Assembly: GCF_914767665.1 (NCBI RefSeq)
Contig: NC_059501.1
Span: forward strand, 8,062,501 to 8,126,500
DNA length: 64,000 nucleotides
Direction: 5' to 3'
Source: Harmonia axyridis
Taxonomy: Eukaryota > Arthropoda > Insecta > Coleoptera > Coccinellidae
Shown one piece after another: positions 25,101 to 40,100 of this stretch (its first letter is position 1; every line of letters begins with the position of its first letter). The position numbers were made by a program, and so were the translations under genes. The notes beneath the pieces are model-generated. The model saw only the letters and a list, made by a program, of their open reading frames with translations. It did not search any database and was not told the origin of the DNA.

Positions 25101-28100
25101 CAGGCAAAAACAAGTAAGTGATTCAATATTTATGCAATTTTCTGTTTAAATCCATCGCCCTCCAAGTAAAGTAGTACCTAATAGCTAAAGCTTTTAGGCC
25201 AATTGAAAAGTCCCCGGTCTGATCCAGATATGGCGGTGCTAGTTTAAATTCATATGATTTTTAGTTGGTACCAACCTTCAAACGATACGCGTCAAAATTT
25301 GACAGCAGTCTGACCATTGGTTTGTGAGATATTACGTTAAGAGTGTAGCTACTTTTGTTATTTGAAAAAAGATGAAAACAAAATTTCGTGTGCTGATAAT
25401 ATATTACCTTTTCAAGGAAAAAAATACAGTTTAAGCAGAATATTGGCTTGATGAAGAGTTTCCGGGGTCTACACCAGGAAAATCAACCATCATTGATTGG
25501 TATGCTGAGTTTAAACCTGGTGAAATGAGCAACAAAGACGGCGAACGCAGTGGACGCCCAAAAGAGGCTATCACCGACGAAAAAAAGTTCACAAAATAAT
25601 TTTGAATGACCGTAAAGTGAAGTTGAGCGAGATGGCAGACATTGTGAAGATATCATCTGAACGTGTACATCATATCATTCCCGAATATTTGTACCTGAGA
25701 AAACTGTGTGCAAAATGGGTGCCGCGCGAGCTCACAAACGATCAAAAGCAACAACGTGTTAATGATTCTGACCAGTGTTTGGTGCTGTTTGATTGAACCT
25801 GAATTTTTGCGACGATATGTGACAATGGATGAAACATGGCTCCATCATTTCACTTCGGAGTTCAATCGACAGTCAGCTGAGTGAACTGCATACGATGAAT
25901 CGAATCCAAAGCGAGGAAAAACACTACAGTCAAAGGGAAGGTTATTGCATCAGTATTCTGGGATGCGCAAGGTATAATATTCATTGATTACCTCCAAAAG
26001 GACCAGACCATCAACAGCGATTATTATATAGCGTTATTTAATCGTTCAAAGGATGATATCGTTAAAAAACGGCCCCCATTTGAAGAAAAAAAAGTGCTGT
26101 TTCATCGAGACAATGCGCCAAGTCGCAAATCAATGGAAACAATGGCTAAATTGTATGAATTGGGCTTCGAATTACTTCTGCATCGACCGTATTCGCCAGA
26201 TCTGGCCACCAGCGATTTTTTCCTGTTCTCAGACCTCAACAGAATGCTCGCTGGAAAGAAATTGAGCGCCAATGAAGAAGTAATCGCCGAAACTGAGGCC
26301 TATTTTGAAGCGAAAGACAAAAATGGTATCGAAAAGTTGGAAGATCGCTATAATCGCTGTATCGCCGTCGAAGGCAACTATGTTGAATAATAAAAACGAA
26401 AATTGCCAAAAAAATGTGTTTTATTATAGTAGACCGGGGACTTTTCAATTGGCCTGTTATCATAGGTTCTCAAAAGTTTTCCTATTGCGATTTTTGATTA
26501 CAAAGGAGTTTGAAAATCAACCACAACCATACTTCAGAACGAAACTATTTGATACTTCATCATTTCTCGAAATAAACAAATTAATAAGGAAATAAAAAAT
26601 TAGTTCATTCAACCATAGTGTGAAATAGATACATAAATTCGAAGGGGTGCTATGATTTGTCAAAAATTTTGAGTAGCCCGCTGCTGAATGTGGTAATTTC
26701 AATCAATTTCAAGTAGGTAATTATCAAATCAACTCTTATATGTATATGGATAACTACTACCATTGTTTAAGTTGTTATAATTTAAAGCGGGTTTTCAATT
26801 CTAACACGAATTTATAGAATGAAATTTTGATCGAAATATCATTTGTCTATTCCACCTAAATTTTCTTCGACGTAGTACATCATAAAAAAATTCACTAGAA
26901 ATTAATAATATGTATTTTCACTATATTGAATGTGAACGTTGTTTGATCCTACTATATTTATTTCAGGCTTCAGAAGGTTCTTCCTTACCATCTAATTCAC
27001 CTATACCTCAACCATATGAATCCACAGAAAATCAGGAAACGCAATTGCTATCTCAAATCCAACCAACTCAAGTAAGTCGATAATTTCATTTGAAATTACT
27101 ACTATTATGAAAACTTCATAATCATAATAATAAATGCTGATCCTCAAGAGGATGAATCCTTAGGTAATTTCATGTTGGAAAATGTTGATATTCAATCCAC
27201 ATTCACTACACACGTCACAGAATGAATAATTAGAGAAAAATTCACATGATTGAACTACCGGTTATTCGCATAGGATGTATGGCAAGATTCATGAAAATGT
27301 CTATGAAGTTGTTAGTAATTTTGCTAGTCGTTTTCGAGCTGAATGTCATAGGTGCACCCCCTCTCTAAGGATTACTTTGTTACCGAGTTCACTGGCGGAC
27401 TCTTCAGTTAGCCAATCCAGCGATCTCTGCCTAAGACACCCTCTCGCACCATCGTGGAGAGGTGACTCTGTTGCAACGCAGCGACCCCCATAAACCCACC
27501 ATGGCGCGACGCCCATAACGCTACCTAATACTACAGTAATAACAGAAAAACATTCTACTCTTGATTCCTCAACATCTTGTAGCTGAAAAGTAAAGACGTT
27601 TAGGACATAGATTTATAGAAATTCATCTTCTCATAAGCACCTGATGATCAGCATCTTCTTCTGACACAAACGGTTATAGCAATATTTGCATTATAATAAT
27701 ATTTGCGTTTCTCTTCTATTTTAGTTTGAATCTAATTCAAGTGATACCTGATTCCTTTTATTTTTTCCAGGCTCCAGAAGTGTCACTGGAACCACAACCT
27801 GATCCCCGTTCAACACAGATTCAATCAGAAGAACACGAGGCACATATACGTATGTTGTCCAGATTACGTTATCTATCAGTAGACAGTCAAGGCCAAGTAA
27901 GTCAAAATTCCATTATAAATATCTGAGGAGATGATGAAAATATTTTATCATTCAAGCTCTTGAAAATTATTTCAACATTGAAGTCCCTTGAGAGGACTAG
28001 TTAGTGTATATAAAATAATGAATTTGACCTTGGAATGAAAGACACTCTCCGGAATAATATTTTCATTCTATGTGGAATTTTATTCTATAATGAATTATCC

Positions 28101-31100
28101 TTTTTTTCGTGATTGGAGTATATCAGTCAGTTTTTTGCACGCATCAATATTTTTTAATGATCATTTAACTTAATATTATTTTGCTTTCCATGAGACAACC
28201 TACTTCCTATAATAATTTTCTGATTAGGTATCTACTCACCGATGGGTTTATTCCTCAACGTGAAATAGACTTTTGTCATTATAAACATAGGTTCCTTTTT
28301 GCTAGAACTTCGATGCCTCTCATTTTCATAAGCACTGTTAACAATTGACAGATGAGACATAATAAATCTATAATAGAGAATACATATGGTATCGTAAACA
28401 CCGTTTGATAAAATAGATCATATCGAATGTAACTTGTATGAGAAAAATTCATAACATACCTTAAAAACGACTATCTGGAGAGAAATTGATTGATTCATGT
28501 GAGTCTCTTATTTTTGCAAATCAGTCTCATAGATGAATAATACTGCAGTGCACCAACAATCATCGATTGGTAGGCGGGGTTTAGGAATCTCTTCAATCTA
28601 TGATCAAAAGTAGGTAACTAGAATAAAGAAAATTCAATACCGTGGAAATCATAACTGGGTTGAATTTCTGTGGCACATCATCGAATAACACAATTATTAT
28701 CGAATTGAACTATCAAATCATATTTTAATAACCGTATTGATATACATATTTCAATAGATTTGAATAAATTGTCTGGAAGCCCTCTTGAAAGATATTGAGA
28801 TCGGATTGGGGCTTTTTTAGTTATCAGGCCTCTCATATTCTATTTGATTTGAAGAAGATTGGTCAAAGATCTTAGGTATAGGTATTGAAACAAATTCTCC
28901 GTAATGATGATATTTTCTACCTGACGTGTAACACCAATAACAATTTCATGCTCTGGGATTGCTATACAGTTATTGCAACACTTGATATTTAGTATATAAA
29001 TATAATAAAGAAAAATATATCGGAAATAAGTGTTGTTGATATGCATGTTGAAATATATGTATTTTTCATCAATATCTGTTATGATTTTAATCTAATCCAA
29101 ATAATGTATGATTCCTTTTATATTTTTCAGTACCCAGGAATGCCACTGAGTGCACAAACTTATTCTCAGTCATCCCAATATCAATCAGGTGCCTTAAGCG
29201 AAAATCAAAGTACTCAATTGCTACCACAAATCCAACAAACAGTAAGTTAATAATATGTCTTTTATTTTCATCATCACTGTTAACTATTGACAGATGAGGC
29301 ATCATAAATCTATAATAGAAACATATTCGGTATCATCAATACTATTTGATGAAATAAATCATATCAAATGTAGCTTGTATGAGAAAAGTTCATATGACAT
29401 ACTTAAAAAATGACTATCTGGAGAAAAAATTATTGATTCATGTAAATCTCGTATTGTTGCAATTCACTCTCATATTTTCCAAATTGATATATCGCACCTA
29501 AGGTATATACCAACAATAATTTAATTTTCTGCGTTCTGCAAATGCTGCATTTGATATGTAGAGTAATATTATGTTGTATAGAGTGAATATATTGTTTTTT
29601 TCTGATCGAACCAATATTGAGCTATATCGCCTTAGTTACCATGTGTCATAACACACTCATATTTCCCAAGGGAAATATGAAACGTCAGTTCATATTTCCC
29701 TAGGGAAATATGAAACTATTTCTTTATTTAGTAACAAAATGGAAACTGCAATTGTTGAAATTTCCACTAAAAGTATTTCCACCAGATACAAAGGAAGAAG
29801 AAATATCTTGTTCATAATTATTCGACGACGAGACTACAGTTTTCTTGAGAACATTCCTTGCAGCAGCAGTCTCGGACGATTCTCCCAAAACGGTCTTCAA
29901 AGATTGTGATGCTGCAGATGGCTCACCCTCCACACCTGCTATCATCTTCGCTACCTTATTTTTGTGCAGCATACTGTCCGCCAGATAGCCTTCTGCAACA
30001 GACGAACTTTTCCAACCACCATGTCTCTTGAGTGTTGTCATTGAGGCTCCCGCATCGGCAACCAATGTCGCGGATGTTCGTCTTCCACAATGACCTGTAT
30101 AGGTTTTCGGATTATCTAAACCCAACCATTCAGCAACCTTACTCGGAATTTTTCCGAAGGTATTTTTGCCGACAGGCTGAAGAGTACACTTCTTATTCCT
30201 ATAAGCTACGAAGAACCTAAGAACGCCTTGCGGGCGCAACGCTGAATACTCCCTCACCAAACGAGCAGCACCCAGATCTTCTTCATCAATTATAGTGAAT
30301 ATTCTGTTTATATCATTCTTAGTCTTTGAGACTTTGATTATGATTACCGAACCACGATCTTCGATATCTGAAGATAGCATATTCACCAACTCTCGTGTTC
30401 TGCAGGCGCCAAAGATTTCCATTATTAAAACAACCTTCAAAATTATGAATGTAAAAATCTTATCAACAGAGGAAATCAAAATGAAACTTTTACCTTATAC
30501 ATCAAAAAAACGTCATTAGGAGCTTCACTCAAGAATGTCTTGAGCTGCTCCCGGGACAACACTGATGATTTTTTAGGAACGTATCCTTTATTTTTGTTCT
30601 TAACAAATGCTTCGACTTCATCGAATAATTTGACATCAGTTTTTTCCTTCAAATGTAGCATTGATCTTAACATCGATAGTTTCGGCCATAACGTGTTTGG
30701 AGAATATTTCTGGGACTGGGGATCGAATGAATTAATCATACATCAAGAATAACAAGAATCAGAGCAACATACCAAATCTTGGAAATATGCTAACAAAATA
30801 CTATCGCTCACACCGTCCACCAATTTTTTTCTTTTCCACTCCTGAAAGCATTCGTACTCTTTACTGTAGGCAGCTTGAGATTTGGCTGGAACCAAAGATT
30901 CACGGGCCTTTGCCGCTTGAGTTTCGACGTAGTTCGACATTTTTTCATTAATTTTATTTTTGACAAGACGTCAAAATGAAACCAGTCAACCAAGATTCTC
31001 AGAAACATGGCCCATAGCAACGTTAAAAATTTAATTATTACAAAAATATACAATCTAATAATAATTTTTCCTTATCAGATTGTTTCAATCAGAAAAAAAC

Positions 31101-34100
31101 TATTGATTACACCACGGGAAATATGAATACATTTCCCTCGGTTGTCTATACATCCCTCGGGCTCCGCCCTCGGGATGTAACTTTGACAACCTCGGGAAAT
31201 ATACTATTCATATTTCCCTAGTTGTAATAATAGCTATAATGTGCATGTTAAAAAATCTGTATTTTCATCAATATCTGTTATGCTTTTGATCTGATCCAAA
31301 TAATGTATGATTCCCTCTGATTTTTTTAGAACCCAGGAGTTCCACTAAGGTCAGAAACTAATCCTCAGTCATCCCAATATCAGTCAGTTGCATTAAGTGC
31401 AAATCAGAGTATTCAACTGCTACCACAAATCCAAACAGTAAGTTGATAATGTGTTTTATTTTCATCATCACTGTTAACAACATGACTGGTGATCATAAAT
31501 CTTCAACAGAAAACATATTCTGTATCATCAACACTCTTGGATGAGATAAGTCATATCAAATGTAACTTGTATACAGAATGTTCATGAAATACCTTGAAAA
31601 TGACTATCTGGAGAAAAATTGATTCACGTGAATCTTAGATTTTTGCAAATCAATCTCAAAGAGTACTTATATTTAAAGTCACCAACAATCATTGATTGGT
31701 TAGCGGGGTGTTTGAATTTCTTCAATCTATGATCTTCTTCTCCTTGGTGTGCCTTATCCGTTGGTTCTTTTGAACTCAGGAATCTTCGGTTGAAATATAT
31801 GTACATGTCAAAGACCCACCAACAATAATAGCATGCCCTACGATTGCTACAGTTGTCAGTTATTGTATCACTTGATATATAGTGAATAATAAAAAAAAAT
31901 GTTATTAGCAGGCAACTTAATATATCATTCTGTATTTCGTATCAATACCTGATATGGTTTTAATCTATTTCTTCTATACCTTTTAGAACCCAGCAGGAGT
32001 GCCACTGGGGACACAAACATATCCTCAATCATCCAAATATCAATCAGGTGCATTGAGTGAAAATCAGAGTATGCAATTGCCACCACAGATCCAACAAACT
32101 ACAGTAAGTTAATAATGTGTTCATTTAAATATCATAATGAAATCATGAAGGGATCCATGTTCATGTTTATGCGAAGTTTAAAATGATAGCATAGTAGGAG
32201 TTTTTGTTTGTGATACAGGGTGGATTGTGGTTACTACACACAAACTTGTATACAGGGTGGTCAGTCTCTGGAACCCTGGAAAACGGAAGGTAGGATTTTC
32301 TTGAAAATTCGGTCTTGGGTTGGAGCCACTGCTCTATTTATATGAAATATTGTCAACGCTGAAGTGTTACCGCTCATAGTACTAACAATTTCAATATTTT
32401 AAATAGAACACTCTGCATATTATTTCTCTTTTCGATTTGCGGTAGCCTCTTGATTTTTTAAGATTTTAACTTCTATTTTCCTATAGTCTCGGTTTTCGAG
32501 AAATTGATGAAAGCACTTCTTTTATGTGCAAAACATAGCTGCAATTGAACATTCATCACTTCGGTACCTACTTGAAATTCTAGAAAGCTGAAATATCTAT
32601 AAATCTATACCTTTACCAATTCTATATTTTAATTTAGATTATGTTTCATTGAAATATGTTTTCATTTTGACTATTTGTTATGATTGTTAATCAAAAATGG
32701 TTGTTTTCCTTCAAAAAACAGCATGAATATATCAATTATTGTTTATTTAGGGACCAGAAGGAATGGAATCTTTCCTACCGGTAATGACATCCAATGCAGA
32801 TGAGGCCTTATACGAAATACTTGGGACTTGGGTGAGTTAGCATTTTCAACTAAAATATTCATAAAAAACAATCATTCACATTATGAGATTTTTTTTGTCC
32901 GTTTTTACAAGTGCAAAAGGTTTTGTTCAAAGTGCATTTTTATATTTCAGTTGTATGGATGATATTATGAATCATATTTTTTGTTCGATTGACAGTAAAT
33001 ATTTTTTTGCAGACTCATATCAATCAGCAAAGAATCACCTTTTCTGCTTAGGCAGCAATGTAAGGACTTACCTGCCTAGGCAGCAAAATGATTATTCTTA
33101 ATGGGATGGAATTAAGATGCATAGAATACCTGGTGTGTTTACTGATTCGATTTTGTTTCAGACTTTTTGAGAGACCCACCTGTTGCTTTGGTGGTGTGCT
33201 TCACCAGAGTGCTGTAAGGTGGCGCTCTTTAAAATTTTTCGAATTCCCGCATCTGCCTGGTGCCGTTTAAAAAGGAAATACTGATTTTAGACACTGCAAA
33301 CATTCACAATAAATTACAATTCAGTTCATATCGAATTTTTACTCAAATGAATGGAATATAATGACAGACCATAGAATATAAAATATTATTGTTCTATACT
33401 CAAAGTTCACGACAAGAGCGTAGAAATAGGGGGATACTGGGGGTAATTACACGGTGCTCCTAAATTGGAGATACAAATGAAAATGACAGATTTCCGGATC
33501 ATTCTAAGAAAAAAAGTCCTATAACATGAGTCCCCAAACATTTTGTTTTGAGATACATGTGTTGATGTTCAAGTTATTTTCTCGTATAACCTTCCCTTCA
33601 CAAGATATTTAATATGAATTGGCCATAGATATTCCAGTTTAAAGTTTTCACTATGTGATATGCTAATTTTGAATGCAAATCTACAGGGTGATATATTTTC
33701 TGGAAGGATGCCTGCTTCCTTCCTCCAAAACTATATTTTGGTGAATGGCTGTTAGTTTAGAAAAATGTAGAAAAAAAAACTCTGGTCCAGTACTACACTT
33801 TTTGGTTTGTTATAGTTTTGTCGTATCTGCTATCGATTTCGAGAAAAATCTCTAGTAATCCTCAGGAAAATCCAAATTATTATAAAGATCCAGCTAGTAA
33901 GCTCTAATGAATGCATTAATTATAAGTTTTGATATTTATTTACCTAATCTGTAGCGAAGATTAATAATTATTTGATAAACTCTACGACACACTAGAAACA
34001 ACCTGTATATTGAAAGCAAAGCCTTTGTGGGCTCATATTCATGAAACTTTTTTTTCTCAAAATTATCCAAGCAATTTCTCATTTTCCTTCGTAACTCTTA

Positions 34101-37100
34101 TTTGAGAACAAGGTAAGAACAACGGAATTAGTAACAACAAAAATTATTTCGAGTAATTTGGTTCAAACTTCATTATCAAACTTCTTTTTCTAACATTACA
34201 GATATGGATAAAAGTTGTCGTAAGTAATTGCACAAGTGCATCAAAATTACCGATAATTTTGCATGACAGCGTGTTGTCATAAAAACTGCATGAGTTCATT
34301 TTCATTTTTGGAGAAAGAGCCCGACACCGAAGGTGGAGGGCTCTTTCTCCAAAAATGAAAATGGCCGAATGCAGTTTTTCAAAGAAAACACGCTGGAATG
34401 CGAAATTATCCGGTAATTTTGATGCACGAGTGTAATTCGGGGGAATATTTCCCGAATAAACTGTTACATTACCTGTCAAACTGATTTAGAATGGAATTGC
34501 CACAGATTCGAACTGTGTAAGATGCATAGAAACTATGCATCTATGAACAGAACAATTATCGCAGTGCAGTTTCGCTTCCTACAATGCAATTATCGCTGTA
34601 ATTTTCGATAATTGTTCTCCAGATACATAGAATTTTTGACAGGAGGGAAATATTCGTCAAAATTTTTTTTTTCGATTATCCCTCCCCAAGAAAAAAAATA
34701 TCTACGCCCTTGGTTCACAAGAGTCGAGAATTGAGAGAAATGTCAAATGTAAACGATGTATGCGCCATCTGAAAAGCCCGCGATCCCTCGAAATCAAGTA
34801 GGTATAAATCCGAAAAATCTCCCGTTTTGTCTGAAAGTTTTACAGGTATAAGTAGACACACCAGGTATTCTATGCATCTTAGATGGAATAAAACACTTCA
34901 TAAGTTGTCAAACTATAATTTTTATTGACATATACATTTCCATAGCAACCAACCACTGCAATTTGTATCAAATTTTGGTTTTATTTATCGATACAGGAAA
35001 CATAGATAGATTGTGGGAATTGTAATAATTTGCACATACAATATCCTACATAAATAATTATTAATTGGAAACTAAACTTGAAATTTTGGAAATATCGGTA
35101 AAAATTGAATTTTTTCACGAGAATCGTTATATATCTTGAAATATCAGTCACAGACCCTTCAAATAAAAACGTTTTTCGATTATCGAGTTATGATCTAAAA
35201 CGTGACGAAGTGTCAACTCCGTATCTGGAGTCCAGAAGAGAAAGTAGCCTCGAGAAAAATTATCTAATTTTTTTTTCAAAATTTAAGTTAATAACCAATA
35301 ATTTCTGAAAAAATGTTTTAATCGCCCAACTTCAAGCATTTTCTTGATCTACATAATCATATATCGATTGACACATGGAAGAGTATATTCAGTTCAATAA
35401 TCGGAAAAAAAATTATATGTTCAACTCGGTAGCCTTCCCTTGCCTCAGCTGAATTCCTAGTCTCACTACGCTCGACTCTGAACTATCAGCCGTGGCAGTC
35501 AATCTACTACTTTGCTGTCTAGTAAAAAAAATATCTATTATCTGATTTTGAGAGCTCATTATCCGAACAGGATAGTCAATCATTTAGTGACCTTAGTAGT
35601 CGCTTCTGATTCTTGACACTATTACACTCTTTGATATTTATGGAGTAAATCCTTTCACTCTGTTTTTATTCATTCATACTTTTTTAGTCAACTGAACACT
35701 CGGCAATACCTCAACCTGATCTCCATCAAGTTCAATCATCTCAATCATCATCTGGAACAAGCGAATATCAAGGTACAGAATCTACAACCAAACTACACAA
35801 TCCAGTAAGTACAGATAATTTCAAAATGAATTAAAAAGTGGTCTAATTAGTGCATTAAAAATTTGAAGTGAAATATGAAAATCATGTGAAATTTTACTGT
35901 TTTATCATTTGGTTTGATTTGTTGGAAGAATAGGGAACATGGAACATCGCAACATTTTGATAGAAATACATACCTATTTTATCCACTTGAGAAAATAATA
36001 TGGTTGATTCATCCCTCATTTGAGGAGTGAAAATACTTGTAATACCACCACGTGGTAATTTGCGAATGATAAATAAACTATAATTTTGGTAACTTTTCGG
36101 TTTTCGCAAAAGAATTGTTTGTCGTATTCTTACAGAGAGCACTTACGTGTTTCAGGAATATTCGTAAAAAAAAATCCTACGAAAATCTCATTGCCAAAAA
36201 AGCATAATTCTAATTTCGTGAAAATTTACCAAAAAACTCGAAAAGTAAAGGGTGTTTTTTTTAGAGCTATAGAACTTTAAATAGCAATAAAACAACGATG
36301 GATTATTCGATTGACATGAATTTTATTTATCCGCAAGATTATCTTGTGACATTAGATTTAAAATATGATTTCTGGCATATGACCGCCACGGCTAGCTCGG
36401 ATGTAGTCCAATCTGGATGTCCAATTTTCGATGACTTTTTCCAACATTTGTGGCCGTATATCGGCAATAACACGGCGAATGTTGTCTTCCAAATGGTCAA
36501 GGGTTTGTGGCTTATCCGCATAGACCAATGACTTTACATAGCCCCACAGAAATTAGTCTAGCGGTGTTAAATCACAAGATCTTGGAGGCCAATTCACAGG
36601 TCCAAAACGTGAAATTAGGCGGTCAACAAACGTGTCTTTCAATAAATCGATTGTGGCACGAGCTGTGTGACATGTTGCGCCGTCTTGTTGGAACCACAGC
36701 TCCTGGACATCATGGTTGTTCACTTCAGGAATGAAAAAGTTAGTAATCATGGCTCTATACCGATCACCATTGACTGTAACGTTCATCGTTTTTGAAGAAG
36801 TACGGACCAATGATTTCACCAGCCCATAAAGCGCACCAAACAGTCAGTTTTTCTGGATGTAACGGTGTTTTGACATACACTTGAGGATTAGCTTCACTCC
36901 AAATGCAGCAGTTTTATTTGTTGACGTAGCCATTCAACCAGAAGTGCGCTTCATCGCTAAACAAAATAAAAAGGACGTAGTGCGCGATACGTACTCCGCA
37001 CAGAACCATTATTTTCGAAATGAAATTGCACTATTTGCAATTGTTGTTCTGTCGTGAGTCTATTCATGATGAATTGCCAAACCAAACTGAGAATAAGTCA

Positions 37101-40100
37101 CTTGACAACTGTTAATTCGATCGCAATCTTGAACAGTAATGCCAACTTAAAGTTATATACCTCGAAAAAAAACACCCGTTACTTCCCTTCGACCAAAGAT
37201 GGAATTATTGTAATATTCCTAACTTATACATATCATTCAATCGTGATATTGATAGATCACGAGAATGTCATGTAGTTGTGTTCACTCTTGAGCGAAATGA
37301 ACTGGATTTTTTCGCATCGATATGTGACAGCGCAAGAAACATGGTTTAATCACTACTCTCATGAGTCGAAGAAAGCGCCATCTGAGTGGAATGCAATTGG
37401 TGAAAATCGCCCAAAACAACCAATACCTGAAATAGTCTGCAAAAAAAACAGTTCCTATTCGAAATTTCAAAAATGACCACCCAAAACGGGAAATAAAACG
37501 CAAAAGCTTTTGGCATAAGTGGAATTCCCCCTCTAAATCATTGACATTTCATCCCAAACATCTTTTCGTAAGAAATTAACTTTTCGAGATTTTCGACTGA
37601 TCAAACTCAAAAATCACCCGGTATATCGGGTGTCCCAAGGTGAGTGGCCTATTAGATTATTATGGAAACTATTGATGGTAAAGATTTCAAATTTTGTGGA
37701 TAGATATTTGGCCATGTAAGGTACATTTTTAAAATAATTTCACATTTCCAGTGTTGCCGGATGTACGACAATTTGGCAACAACTTTGTTATTTTGAATAG
37801 GACATCCGGTATTTCTATTTTTTTTATGATACTCCATAAAATATTGAATCTATTCACTCTTACTTGTCCATCCCTATCTTCAACGGTTTTTGAGTTATTA
37901 ATTATTTTTCGAAATTTTTGATCAAATTGGCGTATTACGAAAATGACTCTAGTTCGTTCAATATTTGAGATTTAAGTCAGAAATTTTGCAAGTCGTTAGA
38001 TATTGATCTGATCTGTGTCACTGCTCTTGAATTATGGTTGTCAATAATACAGGACGGACCAAAAAAAATCATCATTTGCCAAGTTACAAAATTGTAAAAA
38101 AGTCTATTATTTCAAATTAGACACCTAGTATATTTTTCAATTTTTGGAATCAGTACAACACACTCTACAATTTTTCTATTCACGTCCCTATACCTATCTC
38201 AACTGGATTCCGAGTTATATGCGTTATATGTGTATATCTTTCTTGAGCCATTATTTATAGAAAAACCTCGGAACAAAACACCTGTTAGGCAATTATTGTT
38301 TATTTTGACATTTATGGATTGAACTGATTCATTGATATATCGATCTATGAACCACATAGAGAACATAACAATACAAAAGATATTAACACTTATTGAATCA
38401 ATGTGAAATCTAATAAACGCATATAACTCGGAATCCAGTTGAGATAGGTATAGGGACGTGAATAGAAAAATTGTAGAGTGTGTTGTACTGATTCCAAAAA
38501 TTGAAAAATATACTAGGTGTCTAATTTGAAATAATAGACTTTTTTACAATTTTGTAACTTGGCAAATGATGATTTTTTTTGGTCCGTCCTGTATTATTGA
38601 CAACCATAATTCAAGAGAAGTGACACAGATCAGATCAATATCTAACGACTTGCAAAATTTCTGACTTAAATCTCAAATATTGAACGAACTAGAGTCATTT
38701 TCGTAATACGCCAATTTGATCAAAAATTTCGAAAAATAATTAATAACTCAAAAACCGTTGAAGATAGGGATGGAAAAGTAAGAGTGAATAGATTTAATAT
38801 TTTATGGAGTATCATAAAAAAAATAGAAATACCGGATGTCCTATTCAAAATAACAAAGTTGTTGCCAAATTGTGGTACATCCGGCAATACTTGAAATGTG
38901 AAATTATTTTAAAAATGTACCTAACATGGCCAAATATCTATCCACAAAATTTGAAATTTTTACCATCAATAGTTTCCATAATAATCTAATAGGCCACTCA
39001 CCTTGGGACACCCGATATTCAATATCGACTTTCTTTTTCAATGCAACAGAATTATTTATCTGTTTCAATTCCAGTCGGATTATTCTAATTTCGAATATTT
39101 GGTTTAGATTACAGGAAAGTTGAAAAGATTTAACCCCTTTTCACATCGATCTCAAGGATCTAGTGGACCAAGCGAAGGACAAAGAAGACAGTCACGATTG
39201 GAGAGAGAAGAAATCCCAGTGAGTTTTTGAACTAAAATATCTTTGAATATAGTAATAGAAAACACTTTGTCTGTCATTATGGCCGAAAGAAGACAATTTA
39301 GTTTTTGAGTGCATCAATTGAAGAATATCTTTTTTCGGCGATAACTCCAGAACGCCTGAAGCTATCGCTTTGCGACCTTCTGTTTTTTTCATACAAATTT
39401 GATGGGATTTCTGTTTCTGTCAGAACTTAAAGACACAATTTGGTTTTTCGCAGTGCATCAGTTGAAGTATATCTTCTTTCGGCCATAACTTTAGAACGCC
39501 TGAAACTATCGCTTTTGCAAACAGGTTTTTTCATACAAAATTGATGGAACTTCTGTTTCTGTCAGGAAAATCCTATCATTGCATTTGAAATTTCGGAGTA
39601 AAATGAACAAAACAATGAACTTCTGACTTAGCGCCCCCTATCGAAAGCAGCAAAAACAAATTCATCATGAGTATATTTTGCCCTCAATCAACAAGATATT
39701 TTCTTTCAGACGAGATCTTATTTGCTCAAAAATGTCGACCCAAACTGAAGTTACAGGCATTTCAATCAGTCAGATTTCTCCCTTTCACCTACCCTTATTT
39801 GATGTCGTAAAATCGAAAGTGACAATTTAAAAAGATAGAGAATTTTTTAAGGATTACAGTCATTATATTTTTTCTTCAACTTCATATGAAACATTTTCGA
39901 GTAAAATTCATTTTTCTACTCGACGGTAGCTATTTCGTGTATGTACACTTTAGTGATGAAAATTTTAGTCTCTACGAAGAGTGGATCCTGAGATATAGCC
40001 GCTTACCTCGCTTATTTGCCCACCCTGTACATATAATATTCATGAAAACATTAGTTTTGGCCCTTAATTTCTGAAATTGCCAAACATTAGGGATTTGTTA

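Noticed and set aside
37652..38989. 61-codon ORF present on both arms of the foldback (37652-37837 minus, 38804-38989 plus)
   Set aside because: Duplication is explained by the inverted arms; no coding bias or known domain.
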